Shown here: positions 32,721 to 41,452 of the stretch, in pieces
Numbering within the stretch: the first letter of the stretch is position 1
Layout: every line of letters starts with the position of its first letter
NCBI GenBank assembly: GCA_963839365.1
Contig: CAWIUT010000010.1
Location: 1 to 64,000, forward strand
Source: DASSKA01 sp963839365
Lineage (GTDB): Bacteria > Actinomycetota > Actinomycetes > Propionibacteriales > Nocardioidaceae
Reading direction: 5' to 3'
Length of the DNA: 64,000 nucleotides
Position numbers and translations under genes: made by a program
Notes under the pieces: model-generated
What the model was told of the DNA's origin: nothing
Seen by the model: the letters and a program-made list of their open reading frames with translations, nothing else
Database searches by the model: none

Positions 32721-34295
32721 ATGGCAACTCCCGTAGAACCTGCCGAGTGGTTCCTGGACAAGAGCGAGCGCGGCAACCCGGCGAGCCGGCTCTACGACGA
32801 CCGGCCCGGCGGCGTGGCATGGACCGGTGGGAACCGGGTCGAGGCGCTGGTCGACGGTGCGACGTACTTCCGTCGGCTGCGTGAGGAGCTGCGCGCGGCG
32901 ACCGAGGGCGACCAGATCTACTTCGTGGACTGGCGCGGCGACCCCGAGCAGCGGCTGGACGGGCCCGGGACCGCGGTGATGGTCGAGCTCGGCCGCGCCC
33001 AGAGCGCCGGGGCCGAGGTGGTGGGGCTGGTCTGGCGGTCCCACCTGGACCGGCTGCGCTTCTCGGAGACGGAGAACCGCAACCTCGCCCAGGCCATGCA
33101 GGCGATGAACGCCGCGGTGATGCTGGACATGCGGGTGCGACGCGGCGGTTCGCACCACCAGAAGTTCGTGGTGATCCGGCACCCCGACGAGCCGGAGCGA
33201 GACGTCGCCTTCGTCGGAGGCACCGACCTGGGGCACAGCCGCCGCGACGACCACCGGCACCGGGGGGACCCGCAGGCGGTGCCGATGTCCCGCCGGTACG
33301 GCCCGACCCCGCCCTGGCACGACGCGATGGTGGAGATCCACGGACCGGCGGTCGTCGACGTGGAGCGCTGCTTCCGGGAGCGCTGGTCCGACCCGACCGC
33401 GCTGCAGCACGCCCGGCCGCTGCTCTGGGTCACCGACAAGGTGCGCGGGCTGCGGGGCCGGCGCCGGAAGCTGCCCGACCCGCTGCCGGCGCCCCCGCCG
33501 GCGGGCGGTGAGGTGCTGCAGCTGCTGCGCACCTACCCCGCGCAGCGTCCGGCATACCCGTACGCGCCGCTCGGGGAGCGGACGGTGGCGCGCGGCTACG
33601 CCAAGGCGCTCACCCGCGCGGAGCAGCTGGTCTACGTCGAGGACCAGTACCTGTGGAGCCGTGCGGTGGCCAGGGTGTTCGCCGACGCGCTGCGCCGGGC
33701 ACCGGCGCTGCAGCTCGTCGCGGTGCTGCCGCGCTACCCCGACTCCGAGGGTGGCCTGGTCGCCCCGGCGTCGGAGGCGGCCCGGCAGGAGGCGGTCGAG
33801 GTGCTGCGCGCCGCGGGCGGGGACCGGGTTCACTTGTTCGACCTGGAGAACACGGACGGCACGCCGGTCTACGTGCACGCCAAGATCTGCGTCGTCGACG
33901 ACACCTGGGCGGCCGTCGGATCGGCGAACCTGAACCGCCGGTCGTGGACCCACGACTCCGAGCTGACCGCGGCGATCCTCACCGATGGGCCGGGGGAGTC
34001 CTTCGCCCGCCGGCTGCGGCTGCAGCTGTGGCGCGAGCATCTCGGGCGCGGGCCCGAGGACGACGATGACCTGCTCGACCTGGCGGGTGCCCCGGAGGTG
34101 CTGGAGAAGCAGGCCCAGCAGCTGGAGGACTGGTACGCCGGCGGACGGCGCGGCGCACGCCCGCCCGGAGGGCTGAGGCCGCACCGGGCGCCGCAGCTGT
34201 CTGCGGCGCGCCGGCGCGCCCTCGAGCCGGTCATGCGCACGGTGACCGACCCCGACGGGCGGACCTGGGCGATGCGGCGGGACGACGTGTGGTGA
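32721..34295 (+). CDS. Phospholipase D family protein
   Basis: The 524-aa protein has two HKD-type motifs: SHHQKFVVIRHPDE (His146, Lys148) and VHAKICVVDD (His386, Lys388, Asp393), followed by VGSANLNRRSW, the GSxN element. The first HKD is imperfect in spacing to its Asp. No signal peptide is seen, so it is intracellular or released otherwise. The family cleaves or transfers phosphatidyl groups of phospholipids, or makes cardiolipin-type lipids. The C-terminal 60 residues are Arg/Gly-rich. The gene is divergent from the MFS exporter across the palindrome. Confidence 0.88.
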   Translation: MATPVEPAEWFLDKSERGNPASRLYDDRPGGVAWTGGNRVEALVDGATYFRRLREELRAATEGDQIYFVDWRGDPEQRLDGPGTAVMVELGRAQSAGAEVVGLVWRSHLDRLRFSETENRNLAQAMQAMNAAVMLDMRVRRGGSHHQKFVVIRHPDEPERDVAFVGGTDLGHSRRDDHRHRGDPQAVPMSRRYGPTPPWHDAMVEIHGPAVVDVERCFRERWSDPTALQHARPLLWVTDKVRGLRGRRRKLPDPLPAPPPAGGEVLQLLRTYPAQRPAYPYAPLGERTVARGYAKALTRAEQLVYVEDQYLWSRAVARVFADALRRAPALQLVAVLPRYPDSEGGLVAPASEAARQEAVEVLRAAGGDRVHLFDLENTDGTPVYVHAKICVVDDTWAAVGSANLNRRSWTHDSELTAAILTDGPGESFARRLRLQLWREHLGRGPEDDDDLLDLAGAPEVLEKQAQQLEDWYAGGRRGARPPGGLRPHRAPQLSAARRRALEPVMRTVTDPDGRTWAMRRDDVW

Positions 34296-34301
34296 CCCGC
34301 C

Positions 34302-34345
34302 GCTGACCCGGGGCTGACCCTGGGCTGACCCTGGGCGGACCCGGG
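34302..34345 (+). repeat. Four tandem 11-bp units
   Basis: Variants of GCTGACCC(T/G)GG occur at 34302, 34313, 34324 and 34335 (units 2 and 3 identical, unit 4 with GCGGACCCGGG), between the PLD stop and the next gene. Confidence 0.8.
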
Positions 34346-34384
34346 GGCTGACGGGGACCTGCATTCCGGGTTAGCGTGCCGGGC

Positions 34385-34768
34385 ATGAGGCGAGAACCTC
34401 ACGAGAACGTGGCGACCGTGCTGGTCGACCCGTGCGCGCTCGGCGACCTGGAGCTCGAGCTGATGGCGCTGGACCTGCGCGTGTGGCCGGTGCGGACCGC
34501 GCCGATCTGCGTGGACGGCCCGCGGCAGGAGTTCCAGATCCGGAATCGCCTGCTCATGAGGCACCGGGGTGAGTGGGACCTGGCCGCGGACTGGACCGCG
34601 GTGTGGATCGGCTTCGGCAACAGCTGGCACGACGGTGACGAGCCGCTGCCGTGGGCGGCGCACGAGGCGCTGTGGGACCTGCTGGACGCTCACGCCGAGC
34701 ACGTCCGCTTCCACCGCCGGCTCGGCGGGGTGCCCCCGCTGGTGCTGCCCGAGGATGCGCACCCCTGA
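34385..34768 (+). CDS. Hypothetical protein
   Basis: The 127-aa protein has no signal or membrane helix. It has conserved-looking blocks VLVDPCALGDLELELMALDL, WTAVWIGFGNSWHDGDEPLP and HEALWDLLDAHAEHVRFHRR. The composition, rich in Trp/His/Asp, suggests a compact soluble domain, and I do not recognise the family. The ATG at 34385 is preferred over a GTG three codons upstream. The GNAT gene follows after 14 bases, so they are likely co-transcribed. Confidence 0.65.
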   Translation: MRREPHENVATVLVDPCALGDLELELMALDLRVWPVRTAPICVDGPRQEFQIRNRLLMRHRGEWDLAADWTAVWIGFGNSWHDGDEPLPWAAHEALWDLLDAHAEHVRFHRRLGGVPPLVLPEDAHP

Positions 34769-34782
34769 CCGGGCCGTCCCTC

Positions 34783-35517
34783 GTGCCCTTCGACGTCGTC
34801 ACGGCATCGACGCGCCCGGACCTTGAAGGGGACGCGGCTGCGGCGTTTCGCGAACGGTGGCCGGAGTTCATCTTCCACGACCCCGTACCGCCGGAGTACA
34901 TGCCGCGCGTCCGCGAGTACTTCGCGTCGTACGACGTGCTGCTGCTGGTGGACGGAAGGGTCGCGGCGGGCGGATGGGGCGTGCCGTTCGCGTGGGACGG
35001 GACGGTCCTGGGGCTCCCTGAAGGCTACGACGCCGCTCTCGTGCGGGCAGTCGAGGACCATGAAGCGGGTGTGCGGCCAACGGCGTTCAGCTTCATGGCT
35101 GCGGCCGTTCATCCCGACCACGACAAGCAGGGCCTGGCTACGGCGGTGTTGAGGGTGCTCGCCGACAGGGCGCAGCAGGCAGGCATCGCCCGGGTGGTGG
35201 CGCCGATCCGGCCAACATGGAAGCACCGTTATCCCATGGTTCCGATGGCTGAGTACGCGACGTGGGTGCGCGAGGACGGCCTGTCCATTGACCCCTGGAT
35301 CCGCACGCACCAGCGCATGGGAGCCCGCATCCTCCGCTCGGCACCGAACTCGATGGTGATCCCGGGCACCGTGGCCGAGTGGGAGCAGTGGGCCGACCTG
35401 GCGATGCCCGTGTCCGGTGAGTACGTGGTCCCCGATGCCCTCAATCTCCTGCGCGTCGACCGCGAACACGACAGGGCAACCTACCGTGAGGAGAACCTCT
35501 GGATTCAGCACCGCTGA
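34783..35517 (+). CDS. GNAT-family acetyltransferase
   Basis: The 244-aa protein has the acetyl-CoA-binding region FMAAAVHPDHDKQGLATAVL (motif A, HPDHDKQGLA in place of Q/RxxGxG/A) and a following helix RVLADRAQQAGIARVV. The substrate-binding N- and C-terminal parts are diverged. The substrate is unknown. The GTG start at 34783 follows the previous gene's stop by 14 bases. A large C-terminal part (about 160-244) extends past the usual 150-170-aa domain. Confidence 0.78.
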   Translation: MPFDVVTASTRPDLEGDAAAAFRERWPEFIFHDPVPPEYMPRVREYFASYDVLLLVDGRVAAGGWGVPFAWDGTVLGLPEGYDAALVRAVEDHEAGVRPTAFSFMAAAVHPDHDKQGLATAVLRVLADRAQQAGIARVVAPIRPTWKHRYPMVPMAEYATWVREDGLSIDPWIRTHQRMGARILRSAPNSMVIPGTVAEWEQWADLAMPVSGEYVVPDALNLLRVDREHDRATYREENLWIQHR

Positions 35518-35595
35518 CCTCCCGGCCGCCGCGTATGTCGCCGTACGTGCTCTCGGGAGCGTCTTGGTTGTCCACCGCGGCAAGGTCGGCGTCTC

Positions 35596-36414
35596 TCAGA
35601 GCTTTCCGAACAGGGAGGCGTGGAGCGTGGAGCCGGGCCACCACCGGGCGTCGTCCCGTGCCGCCCGTGCATAGTCGCGCTCGATCAGGTCGGCGAACGC
35701 CGGGTCGGTGCGGGCCATGTCCTCCAGGTCCGAAGCATGGCTGGTCATCTGGTCACGGACAGCATCCGCGAGCATTCCGCGCTGGCGGGTCGATGGTTCG
35801 AAGCCGTCCAACAGCGCAGCGAGGTTGCTGTGCTGACGCTGCTGCACATCCTCGTCGGCGGCAACCCCGTACTCCACGTGCCACCAGCTGCCGGCGATCA
35901 ACGGGGTCCAGCGCCACGCGGCCCAGGCCAGGTCCTCGATCGGGTCGCCGGGCCGGGCGAAGTCCCAGTCCAGGACGACCAGCGAACCGTCCGACCCGCG
36001 CACGGCGTTGTAGGGCGAGACATCGTGGTGCACGATCACCTGGCCGGGCCTCAGCGAGCTGCCCGGGGCGCGTCGCCATGGCTTGGTCGCGTCCGGGACG
36101 AACCCCGCCTGAGCGGACTGGAAGTCGCGGATCCATCGACCGATCGCCCAGCATGCCTCTGGTGTGCCGAACCAGGCTGGCAGGGGCCCGGACGGCGAGA
36201 GAGCGCCCACCTCACCTGGGACGAACTCCAGGATCTCCCTGCCCGACCCGTCGATGCCAAGGATGCGCGGTGAACCGGGGAACCCGACCGCCGCGAGGTG
36301 GTTCAGCAGGTCGTGCACGGCCGGCGTCCACCGGCCGACCGGGCGACGCACTGTGTCGCCGACCCGGACGACCGGAGTGGTGTTGCCGCCGCTGAGCTGT
36401 TCCTCCTCAGGCAT
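35596..36414 (-). CDS. Aminoglycoside-phosphotransferase-like kinase
   Basis: The 272-aa protein has the protein-kinase-like APH fold: the catalytic loop VIVHHDVSPYNAV contains the HxDxxxxN triad (His-Asp-Asn), and VVLDWDFARPGDPIEDLAW contains the metal-binding Asp. Members phosphorylate aminoglycosides, choline, fructosamine or other small molecules. Nothing in the context says which, so I would not call it a resistance gene. The start is ATG at 36414; a GTG 21 bases earlier is possible. Confidence 0.87.
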   Translation of the reverse strand: MPEEEQLSGGNTTPVVRVGDTVRRPVGRWTPAVHDLLNHLAAVGFPGSPRILGIDGSGREILEFVPGEVGALSPSGPLPAWFGTPEACWAIGRWIRDFQSAQAGFVPDATKPWRRAPGSSLRPGQVIVHHDVSPYNAVRGSDGSLVVLDWDFARPGDPIEDLAWAAWRWTPLIAGSWWHVEYGVAADEDVQQRQHSNLAALLDGFEPSTRQRGMLADAVRDQMTSHASDLEDMARTDPAFADLIERDYARAARDDARWWPGSTLHASLFGKL

Positions 36415-36518
36415 GGCCGGAGCATCGCACGCCACTCCGACCCGCCGCCACGGCAGCGATCAGTCTTCGTCTGCAGGTCCCACGGCGCGCTGGTTGCAGG
36501 ACGGCATGACTCCGTGGT

Positions 36519-37685
36519 TCACCGTGGCGTCACACGCATGGTCGTCCAGGTGTGGCCACCATCGGTGGTGCGCAGCAGCGTGAGGCCGTTGAGCGGGGAG
36601 ATGCCGACGTGGCCGTCCAGGAAGGTCGGTCGGAATCCTGCAGATCTGATCAGACGCCGTGGCAGATCGGCCACCTTGGTGAACGATCGGCCGCCGTCGC
36701 GGGTGAGATAGAGCCCGGGGTGGTGGCCGGCCGCGGTGCCGAAGTAGGCCCGGCTGTCGCTGAGGGGATCGAGGAACGTGTCGGCGGTGCCCGCTCCTGA
36801 CACCGGCAGCAACCGTGCTGGTTCGCCCGTCGTCGCGTGGAGGAAGGCCTCCATCATCCCGGTGCTGCAGCTCGCCCAGACGACCCTCGGGGACGTGGCC
36901 ACCGGGTCGCAGGAGATGGCGGCGATCGGGTTGCTGCGCGCGAATGTCCTACCCGAGTCGTGGGAGTGAAGGGCCAGCGGGTGGGGGCTGGACCCCAGGC
37001 CAAGGAGAAGCCAGACGCTGTTTCGCCACGCGGCCAGCCCGAGTCCGTCGCCCGATTCGCGGACGGGAAGCCGGACGCCGGTGTCGTGCCAGCGGCGGGC
37101 ACCTACCGCCGCGGAGTAGAGGGACACATGAGCGCACTCGAGCACCGCCTGGCAGTGGATCACCGCCGCGAACACCTGCCTCCCGTGTCCGGCTACCGAG
37201 GCCACGTGCGCGCCTCGGGTCCCGGGCAGGCGGGCGCGGTGCCAGGACCGGGCAGCGTCGGTGGTGTACACCAGCACCGCGGGACGACTGGTCATCACGT
37301 TGCCCAGGATCGCGTAGCCGTGGCCCGCATCGACGAACGTCAGCTTCAGGATCGGAAGCGGGTGCCCGGTCCGTGACCGTGCCGATGGCGCGGCAACTTC
37401 GTCGAAGTGCGCACCTCCGTCACGGGTTCGGAACAGGGCTGGGTGGCGGGTCCCGCTCGGTCCGCTTCCAGCCAGCACGTACGCCACCGTGTGCGAGGCA
37501 GCCACGACCTGGGTTGCCCAGGCCGCAGCGCTCACCCCCGCCGGCAACGGCTTGTCACCAGACGTCGGCGAGTTGGACGTGCCCGCCGCCGTGGGGGTGC
37601 GCGGTGCTGCGTCAGGCGAGCAGGCGGCCAGCAGTATCGCCGCCAAGCTGAAGATCACTCCTGTAATCGAGCGCACGCCCTTCAT
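36519..37685 (-). CDS. Lipoprotein with BNR/sialidase-like propeller repeats
   Basis: The 388-aa protein has a lipobox (LAAC at residues 19-22) and so is a membrane lipoprotein. The mature protein carries Asp-box-like repeats of the type RTRDGGAHF, LTRDGGRSF, RTTDGGHTW and YTTDAARSW, spread over the length as in beta-propeller proteins. No catalytic Arg/Tyr/Glu set of sialidases is evident, so a binding or sensing role is likelier than an enzyme. Its ATG lies 124 bases from the att site of the integrative element. Confidence 0.75.
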   Translation of the reverse strand: MKGVRSITGVIFSLAAILLAACSPDAAPRTPTAAGTSNSPTSGDKPLPAGVSAAAWATQVVAASHTVAYVLAGSGPSGTRHPALFRTRDGGAHFDEVAAPSARSRTGHPLPILKLTFVDAGHGYAILGNVMTSRPAVLVYTTDAARSWHRARLPGTRGAHVASVAGHGRQVFAAVIHCQAVLECAHVSLYSAAVGARRWHDTGVRLPVRESGDGLGLAAWRNSVWLLLGLGSSPHPLALHSHDSGRTFARSNPIAAISCDPVATSPRVVWASCSTGMMEAFLHATTGEPARLLPVSGAGTADTFLDPLSDSRAYFGTAAGHHPGLYLTRDGGRSFTKVADLPRRLIRSAGFRPTFLDGHVGISPLNGLTLLRTTDGGHTWTTMRVTPR

Positions 37686-37809
37686 ACGTCTCAGCGTGGG
37701 CTTTGGTTGCTCAAGGCGTATGCAGGACGTCGACCTCGGACGCTGCGCGGGGAAGCCGCAAAGGCGGCGGGGCACCGGCGGCACTGACGATCATGGCGCT
37801 GACCTGGGT

Positions 37810-37848
37810 CTTGTGGGCCCCGTGGGGCTCGAACCCACAACCCGCGGA
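37810..37848. repeat. Left att copy: 39-bp tRNA-Lys 3'-end duplicate
   Basis: This 39-bp stretch, CTTGTGGGCCCCGTGGGG onward, is identical to 45823-45861, where it forms the 3' part of tRNA-Lys. Here only the 3' segment is present, so no tRNA can form. It marks the far end of the integrated element. Confidence 0.92.
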
Positions 37849-38393
37849 GACCTCCCGAGGCTCTCGAACCGCCGAAGTCCAGCGGTGCTGACGCCTGCAG
37901 TGGGTGGTGCCTGGCGGGTCCTGGCGACCTGCTTTCTGGCCCCACTCTGCCAAGCATTCTGCCCAGCCCGAGGCAACCAGACGCGGGCAGGGAGAGTCAT
38001 CGACCCGATAGCCAGCCCTCTTGCTCGGCGGTGTCCGGGGGCAAGGGTGGCCGGAGGTCATCGCGTAGCGACGCGCAGCGCCCTTGCGGCCGGGCGCCGG
38101 CGTGCAAAGCCTCGTGCATCGGGTCGGCGGCTCGGTGGTGACTGGGGTCGCGGTCCTTGAGATGCGCCTCGGCTGCTTGTCCAGGGCGCTCGTGTCCTTC
38201 GATGGCACGGGCGCTTTCGTCGCGCCCGGAGCGCGCAGCGGGCGGGGTGCGCGAGGACGGCGCGCGAGCGCCGGCCGCAGCGCGGGGTCCTGCGGAGCGA
38301 AGCGCGGAGGGCGCGTCGCGCCGGAGGCGCGCTTGAGCCAGTAAGGAAACTCGTAACCTGCTCTGAGATAGCCCCCGTGTTTGGAGCTCGCGT
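37849..38393. other. Non-coding left end of the integrative element
   Basis: I see no supported gene in these 545 bp. Long frames exist on the minus strand but lack motifs. The stretch 38200-38340 is extremely GC-rich with many GCGC-type tracts. Confidence 0.5.
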
Positions 38394-39194
38394 ATGACCA
38401 GCGGTTGGATACCTGCCTGGGCGGCCACCGCATGGACCGTGGTTTTCGAGGTAGTGCTCGTGGTGCATGTGCGGCACGCGTTTGCGCTGTCTGGTCGCGC
38501 TCGCGCTTGGCATGTCACTCACATCGTGATGGCGCTGGGAATGATCGACATGTTCTGGCTGCTCCCCTCGATGCCGGTCGGCGCCGGGTTCGGCCGGATC
38601 GTCTTTGCGCTCGGGGCTGTGTTGACTTTGGGATGGGGGATCTTCGACCGGATCCACGACGGCCGACCGCTGTTGCTGTGGCTGATCGCGGCCACCGACC
38701 TGGCGAGCATGGTGTACATGTTTTCGATGTCCACGACCCGGATCCAGGTGCTGACTCTGCTGCTGGTCGTGTGGTTCGTCCTCGAGGCGGCAGGATGGGC
38801 CAGTGGTGCCATGTTCGCTCTTCTCCGGGCACCCGCCGAGGCACAGGAGGCGGCGTCTTCGGCGACCCGACAGCCTGTTCCCACCCGGGCCGAAGCGGCA
38901 GCGACGGTGATAATCCAGGCGGACCGGCAGTCGCAGGGGCGCTTGGCAAAGCACTCCGAGCACATGCGGGACCTGCGCATCACGCTGGCTTTGATGAGCC
39001 TGGGCATGGCCTATATGTTCCTGGCCATGCAATACGGCATGGGTGCGACGACCCCCATGAGCCGCATGGACAACGGGCAGCAGTCGCTCGTGCAGATCAC
39101 CACGTGGCAGAGCCCCGCGGGGTGGTGGGCTTTGAGGTGCTCCTCGGTGCCTATTCGCCGCTGTCGAGGGCGGCGTGGTCTTCAGTATCGCTGA
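38394..39194 (+). CDS. DUF5134-like membrane protein with IS-altered C terminus
   Basis: The 266-aa reading has about five to six hydrophobic helices and a cytoplasmic linker (SSATRQPVPTRAEAAAT). The opening WVVFEVVLVVHVRHAF-type segment and AWHVTHIVMALGMIDMFW recall DUF5134 proteins. The last 30 codons come from an inserted IS: after ITT the native gene continued SVEGI-stop, which is found directly after the right end of the IS. The insertion therefore swaps five native residues for about 29 IS-derived ones and may leave the protein functional. The family call is tentative. Confidence 0.65.
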   Translation: MTSGWIPAWAATAWTVVFEVVLVVHVRHAFALSGRARAWHVTHIVMALGMIDMFWLLPSMPVGAGFGRIVFALGAVLTLGWGIFDRIHDGRPLLLWLIAATDLASMVYMFSMSTTRIQVLTLLLVVWFVLEAAGWASGAMFALLRAPAEAQEAASSATRQPVPTRAEAAATVIIQADRQSQGRLAKHSEHMRDLRITLALMSLGMAYMFLAMQYGMGATTPMSRMDNGQQSLVQITTWQSPAGWWALRCSSVPIRRCRGRRGLQYR

Positions 39195-40500
39195 GTTCGT
39201 AGAGCTTGGCCATTGAGGCTTCGGATAGGTAGCGGCGTTCGCCGGCGATCCACTCGTCGTGCATGTCGAGCAGGATCGCGCCGACCAGCCGGATCACGGC
39301 TGCGGAGTTGGGGAAGATCCCGACGACGCGGCTGCGGCGCTTGATCTCCTTGTTGACCCGCTCCAGGGGGTTGGTCGACCAGATCTTGCGCCAGTGCGCG
39401 CGGGGGAAAGCGGTGAAGGCGAGCACCTCGGCCTTGGCCTCGTCCATCAGCGGGCCGAGCTTGGGGAACCGGGCGGCGAACTCCTCGCGGGTCTTCTCCC
39501 ACGCGGCGTCGACCTCGGCCGGGGTGGTGTGGGCGAAGATCGCGCGGAACGCGGCCGCGACATAGTCGGCTTGGGCCTTGGGGACGTGGGCGAGCAGGTT
39601 GCGAGCGAAGTGCACCCGGCAGCGTTGGTGGGCCGTGCCCTGGAAGCAGCGGCGCAGCGCAGCGACCAGGCCGGTGTGCTGGTCGCTGATCACCAGCCGC
39701 ACACCGTGCAGGCCGCGCTGTTTCAGCGAGGTCATGAACCCCTTCCAGAACACCTCGGCCTCGCTGTCGCCGACGTCGAGGCCGAGGATCTCCCGCTCCC
39801 CGGTGGCGCTGACGCCGGTGGCCACCACCACCGCCATCGACACCACCTGGGAGGTGGAGTTGCGCACGTGCAGGTAGGTCGCGTCCAGGTAGACGTAGGG
39901 AAACTCGACGTGATCGAGCGGGCGGGTCCGGAAGGCGCCCACGGTCTCATCCAGCCCGGCGCAGATCCGCGAGACCTCGGACTTGCTGATTCCGGACTCG
40001 GCGCCCAGCGCCTCGACCAGATCGTCGACGTTGCGGGTCGAGACCCCGTGCACGTAGGCCTCCATCACCACCGCGTACAGGGCCTGGTCGATCCGCCGGC
40101 GGGGCTCGAGGATGACGGGGAAGAACGAGCCCTTACGCAGCTTCGGGATGCGCAGCTGCACGTCACCGGCCTGGGTGGTCACCAGCCGTGGACGAGAACC
40201 GTTGCGCTCGGTCACCCGAGCATCGGTGCGCTCATAGCGGCCAGCGCCGATGTGTTCGGTGGCTTCGGCTTCGATCAGCTCCTGCATCACCATCCGAACC
40301 GACTCACGGATCAGATCCGCGCCTTCACCGGCACGGAACGCTTCGAGCAGCTCGGACAAGGCAGACTGGGACAAGGCCATCGGCTGGGTCTCCTTCAGTG
40401 TGTTTCTTGGTCGTTTCACACCGAAGATCCCGCCGATGGCCGCCTACATCACGCAGCCTCGCCGTTGACCCTCAAACCCCACCACGCCAGGGGGCTCTCC
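39106..40500 (-). mobile_element. IS256-family insertion sequence with 9-bp target duplication
   Basis: The 1,395-bp element carries one transposase gene. Its ends form imperfect inverted repeats: GAGCCCCGCGGGGTGG at 39110 and, on the other strand, GAGCCCCCTGGCGTGG from 40497, both running into TTTGAGG (about 24 of 28 positions). The flanks TCACCACGT at 39097-39105 and at 40501-40509 are identical, a target duplication of the size made by IS256 elements. Confidence 0.88.
39151..40380 (-). CDS. IS256-family transposase
   Basis: The 409-aa protein is a full-length mutator-type transposase. The DDE residues lie in VYLDATYLHVR, LVISDQHTGLVAAL and STNPLERVNKEIKRR, with the family helix-turn-helix region near the N terminus and LDVGDSEAEVFW between. 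The ATG at 40380 is preferred; an upstream start adds 13 residues. Lacking frameshifts and flanked by intact ends with a target duplication, it looks active. Confidence 0.93.
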   Translation of the reverse strand: MALSQSALSELLEAFRAGEGADLIRESVRMVMQELIEAEATEHIGAGRYERTDARVTERNGSRPRLVTTQAGDVQLRIPKLRKGSFFPVILEPRRRIDQALYAVVMEAYVHGVSTRNVDDLVEALGAESGISKSEVSRICAGLDETVGAFRTRPLDHVEFPYVYLDATYLHVRNSTSQVVSMAVVVATGVSATGEREILGLDVGDSEAEVFWKGFMTSLKQRGLHGVRLVISDQHTGLVAALRRCFQGTAHQRCRVHFARNLLAHVPKAQADYVAAAFRAIFAHTTPAEVDAAWEKTREEFAARFPKLGPLMDEAKAEVLAFTAFPRAHWRKIWSTNPLERVNKEIKRRSRVVGIFPNSAAVIRLVGAILLDMHDEWIAGERRYLSEASMAKLYELSDTEDHAALDSGE

Positions 40501-40657
40501 TCACCACGTCCGTCGAGGGGATCTGACGACGCCCCGACCTGGGCGAGACCTGCACATTGCCGAACACTGCGGGATGCGATGCGTAAAGCGGCGGTTCCGT
40601 CAACCGACCGCCGGGGCCGGAATCTGCTGGGTGACCACGAATTGAAAGAATTGCCCC

Positions 40658-41452
40658 ATGGTTCGCGGCTTGCTTTCAAGGGTCCTGCCGGCAGTCGGGT
40701 CTGTTGTGCTGATCGGTGGCCTGGTCTCGGGTTGTTCGGCCGGTTCATCGCCCGCTGCGACGGGTCATGCGCAGCGGGGAGCGGGCACAGCGCTGAACGG
40801 CCCGGTCCGTCCGGGGATCATGGCGTTGCCGCTGCGGGACTCCCAGGGGCACCGGGTGACGTTGGGGTCGTTCGGGCACAAGATCCTGGTCATCAACGAC
40901 TCGATGACGCTGTGCACCGAGGACTGCCCGTTGGACAATGCGAACGCAGTGACCGCGGACCAGAAGGTCCATGCCGCCGGGCTCGGCAACCGCGTCGAGT
41001 TCTTGTCCATCACGGTCGACCCGCGCCGGGATACCCCGCACCGGCTGGCGGCCTACCGCAAGTTCTACGACCCGCACCACACGCTGGGGAACTGGAAGCT
41101 GCTCACCGGGAGCCCGGCCAGCATCGACCGACTGTGGAAGTACTTCGGTGTCTACTGGAGGAAGGTGCCCCAAGGCCATCCACCGACGCGGGACTGGCTG
41201 ACCGGCAAGCCGTTGACCTACGACATCCAGCACGCCGATGAGGTGTTCCTGGTCGACGGCAACCACCATGAGCGGTTCGTGATCTCCGGGCACGCCCACG
41301 TGACTGGTCCGAAGGCCGTGCCCGCGAAGATGCGGAGTTTCCTCGACGGGCTGGGTCATCGGCACATGAACCACCCCGGCGCGGAGGCCTGGACACCCAA
41401 TGACGTGCTCATCGACCTTGGTCTGCTGACCGGAAAGCACGTGGCCGGTTAG
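40658..41452 (+). CDS. SCO1/SenC-family lipoprotein
   Basis: The 264-aa protein has a signal peptide with lipobox Cys26 (GLVSGCSAG), then a thioredoxin-like SCO domain. The copper site is Cys86 and Cys90 in TLCTEDCP (CxxxC) with His192 in DIQHADEVFLVD. DPRRDTPHRLAAYRKFY matches the conserved SCO loop. Such proteins deliver copper to the CuA centre of cytochrome oxidase or act as extracytosolic thiol reductases. As element cargo it may adapt the host to copper or redox stress (inference). A C-terminal extension of about 40 residues follows the usual domain end. Confidence 0.87.
   Translation: MVRGLLSRVLPAVGSVVLIGGLVSGCSAGSSPAATGHAQRGAGTALNGPVRPGIMALPLRDSQGHRVTLGSFGHKILVINDSMTLCTEDCPLDNANAVTADQKVHAAGLGNRVEFLSITVDPRRDTPHRLAAYRKFYDPHHTLGNWKLLTGSPASIDRLWKYFGVYWRKVPQGHPPTRDWLTGKPLTYDIQHADEVFLVDGNHHERFVISGHAHVTGPKAVPAKMRSFLDGLGHRHMNHPGAEAWTPNDVLIDLGLLTGKHVAG

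Noticed and set aside
35596..36414. Aminoglycoside resistance gene
   Set aside because: Only the generic APH catalytic motifs are visible; the substrate cannot be inferred and no mobile context surrounds it.
36519..37685. Sialidase enzyme
   Set aside because: Asp-box-like repeats are present but no catalytic arginine triad or Tyr/Glu pair is evident.
37810..37848. Sequence looking like a second tRNA-Lys gene
   Set aside because: Only the 3' 39 bases are present; there is no D-arm, anticodon or 5' acceptor, so it is an attachment-site duplicate.
39259..41241. 660-codon plus-strand open frame opposite the transposase
   Set aside because: Antisense shadow of the IS256 transposase, and it crosses the IS end.
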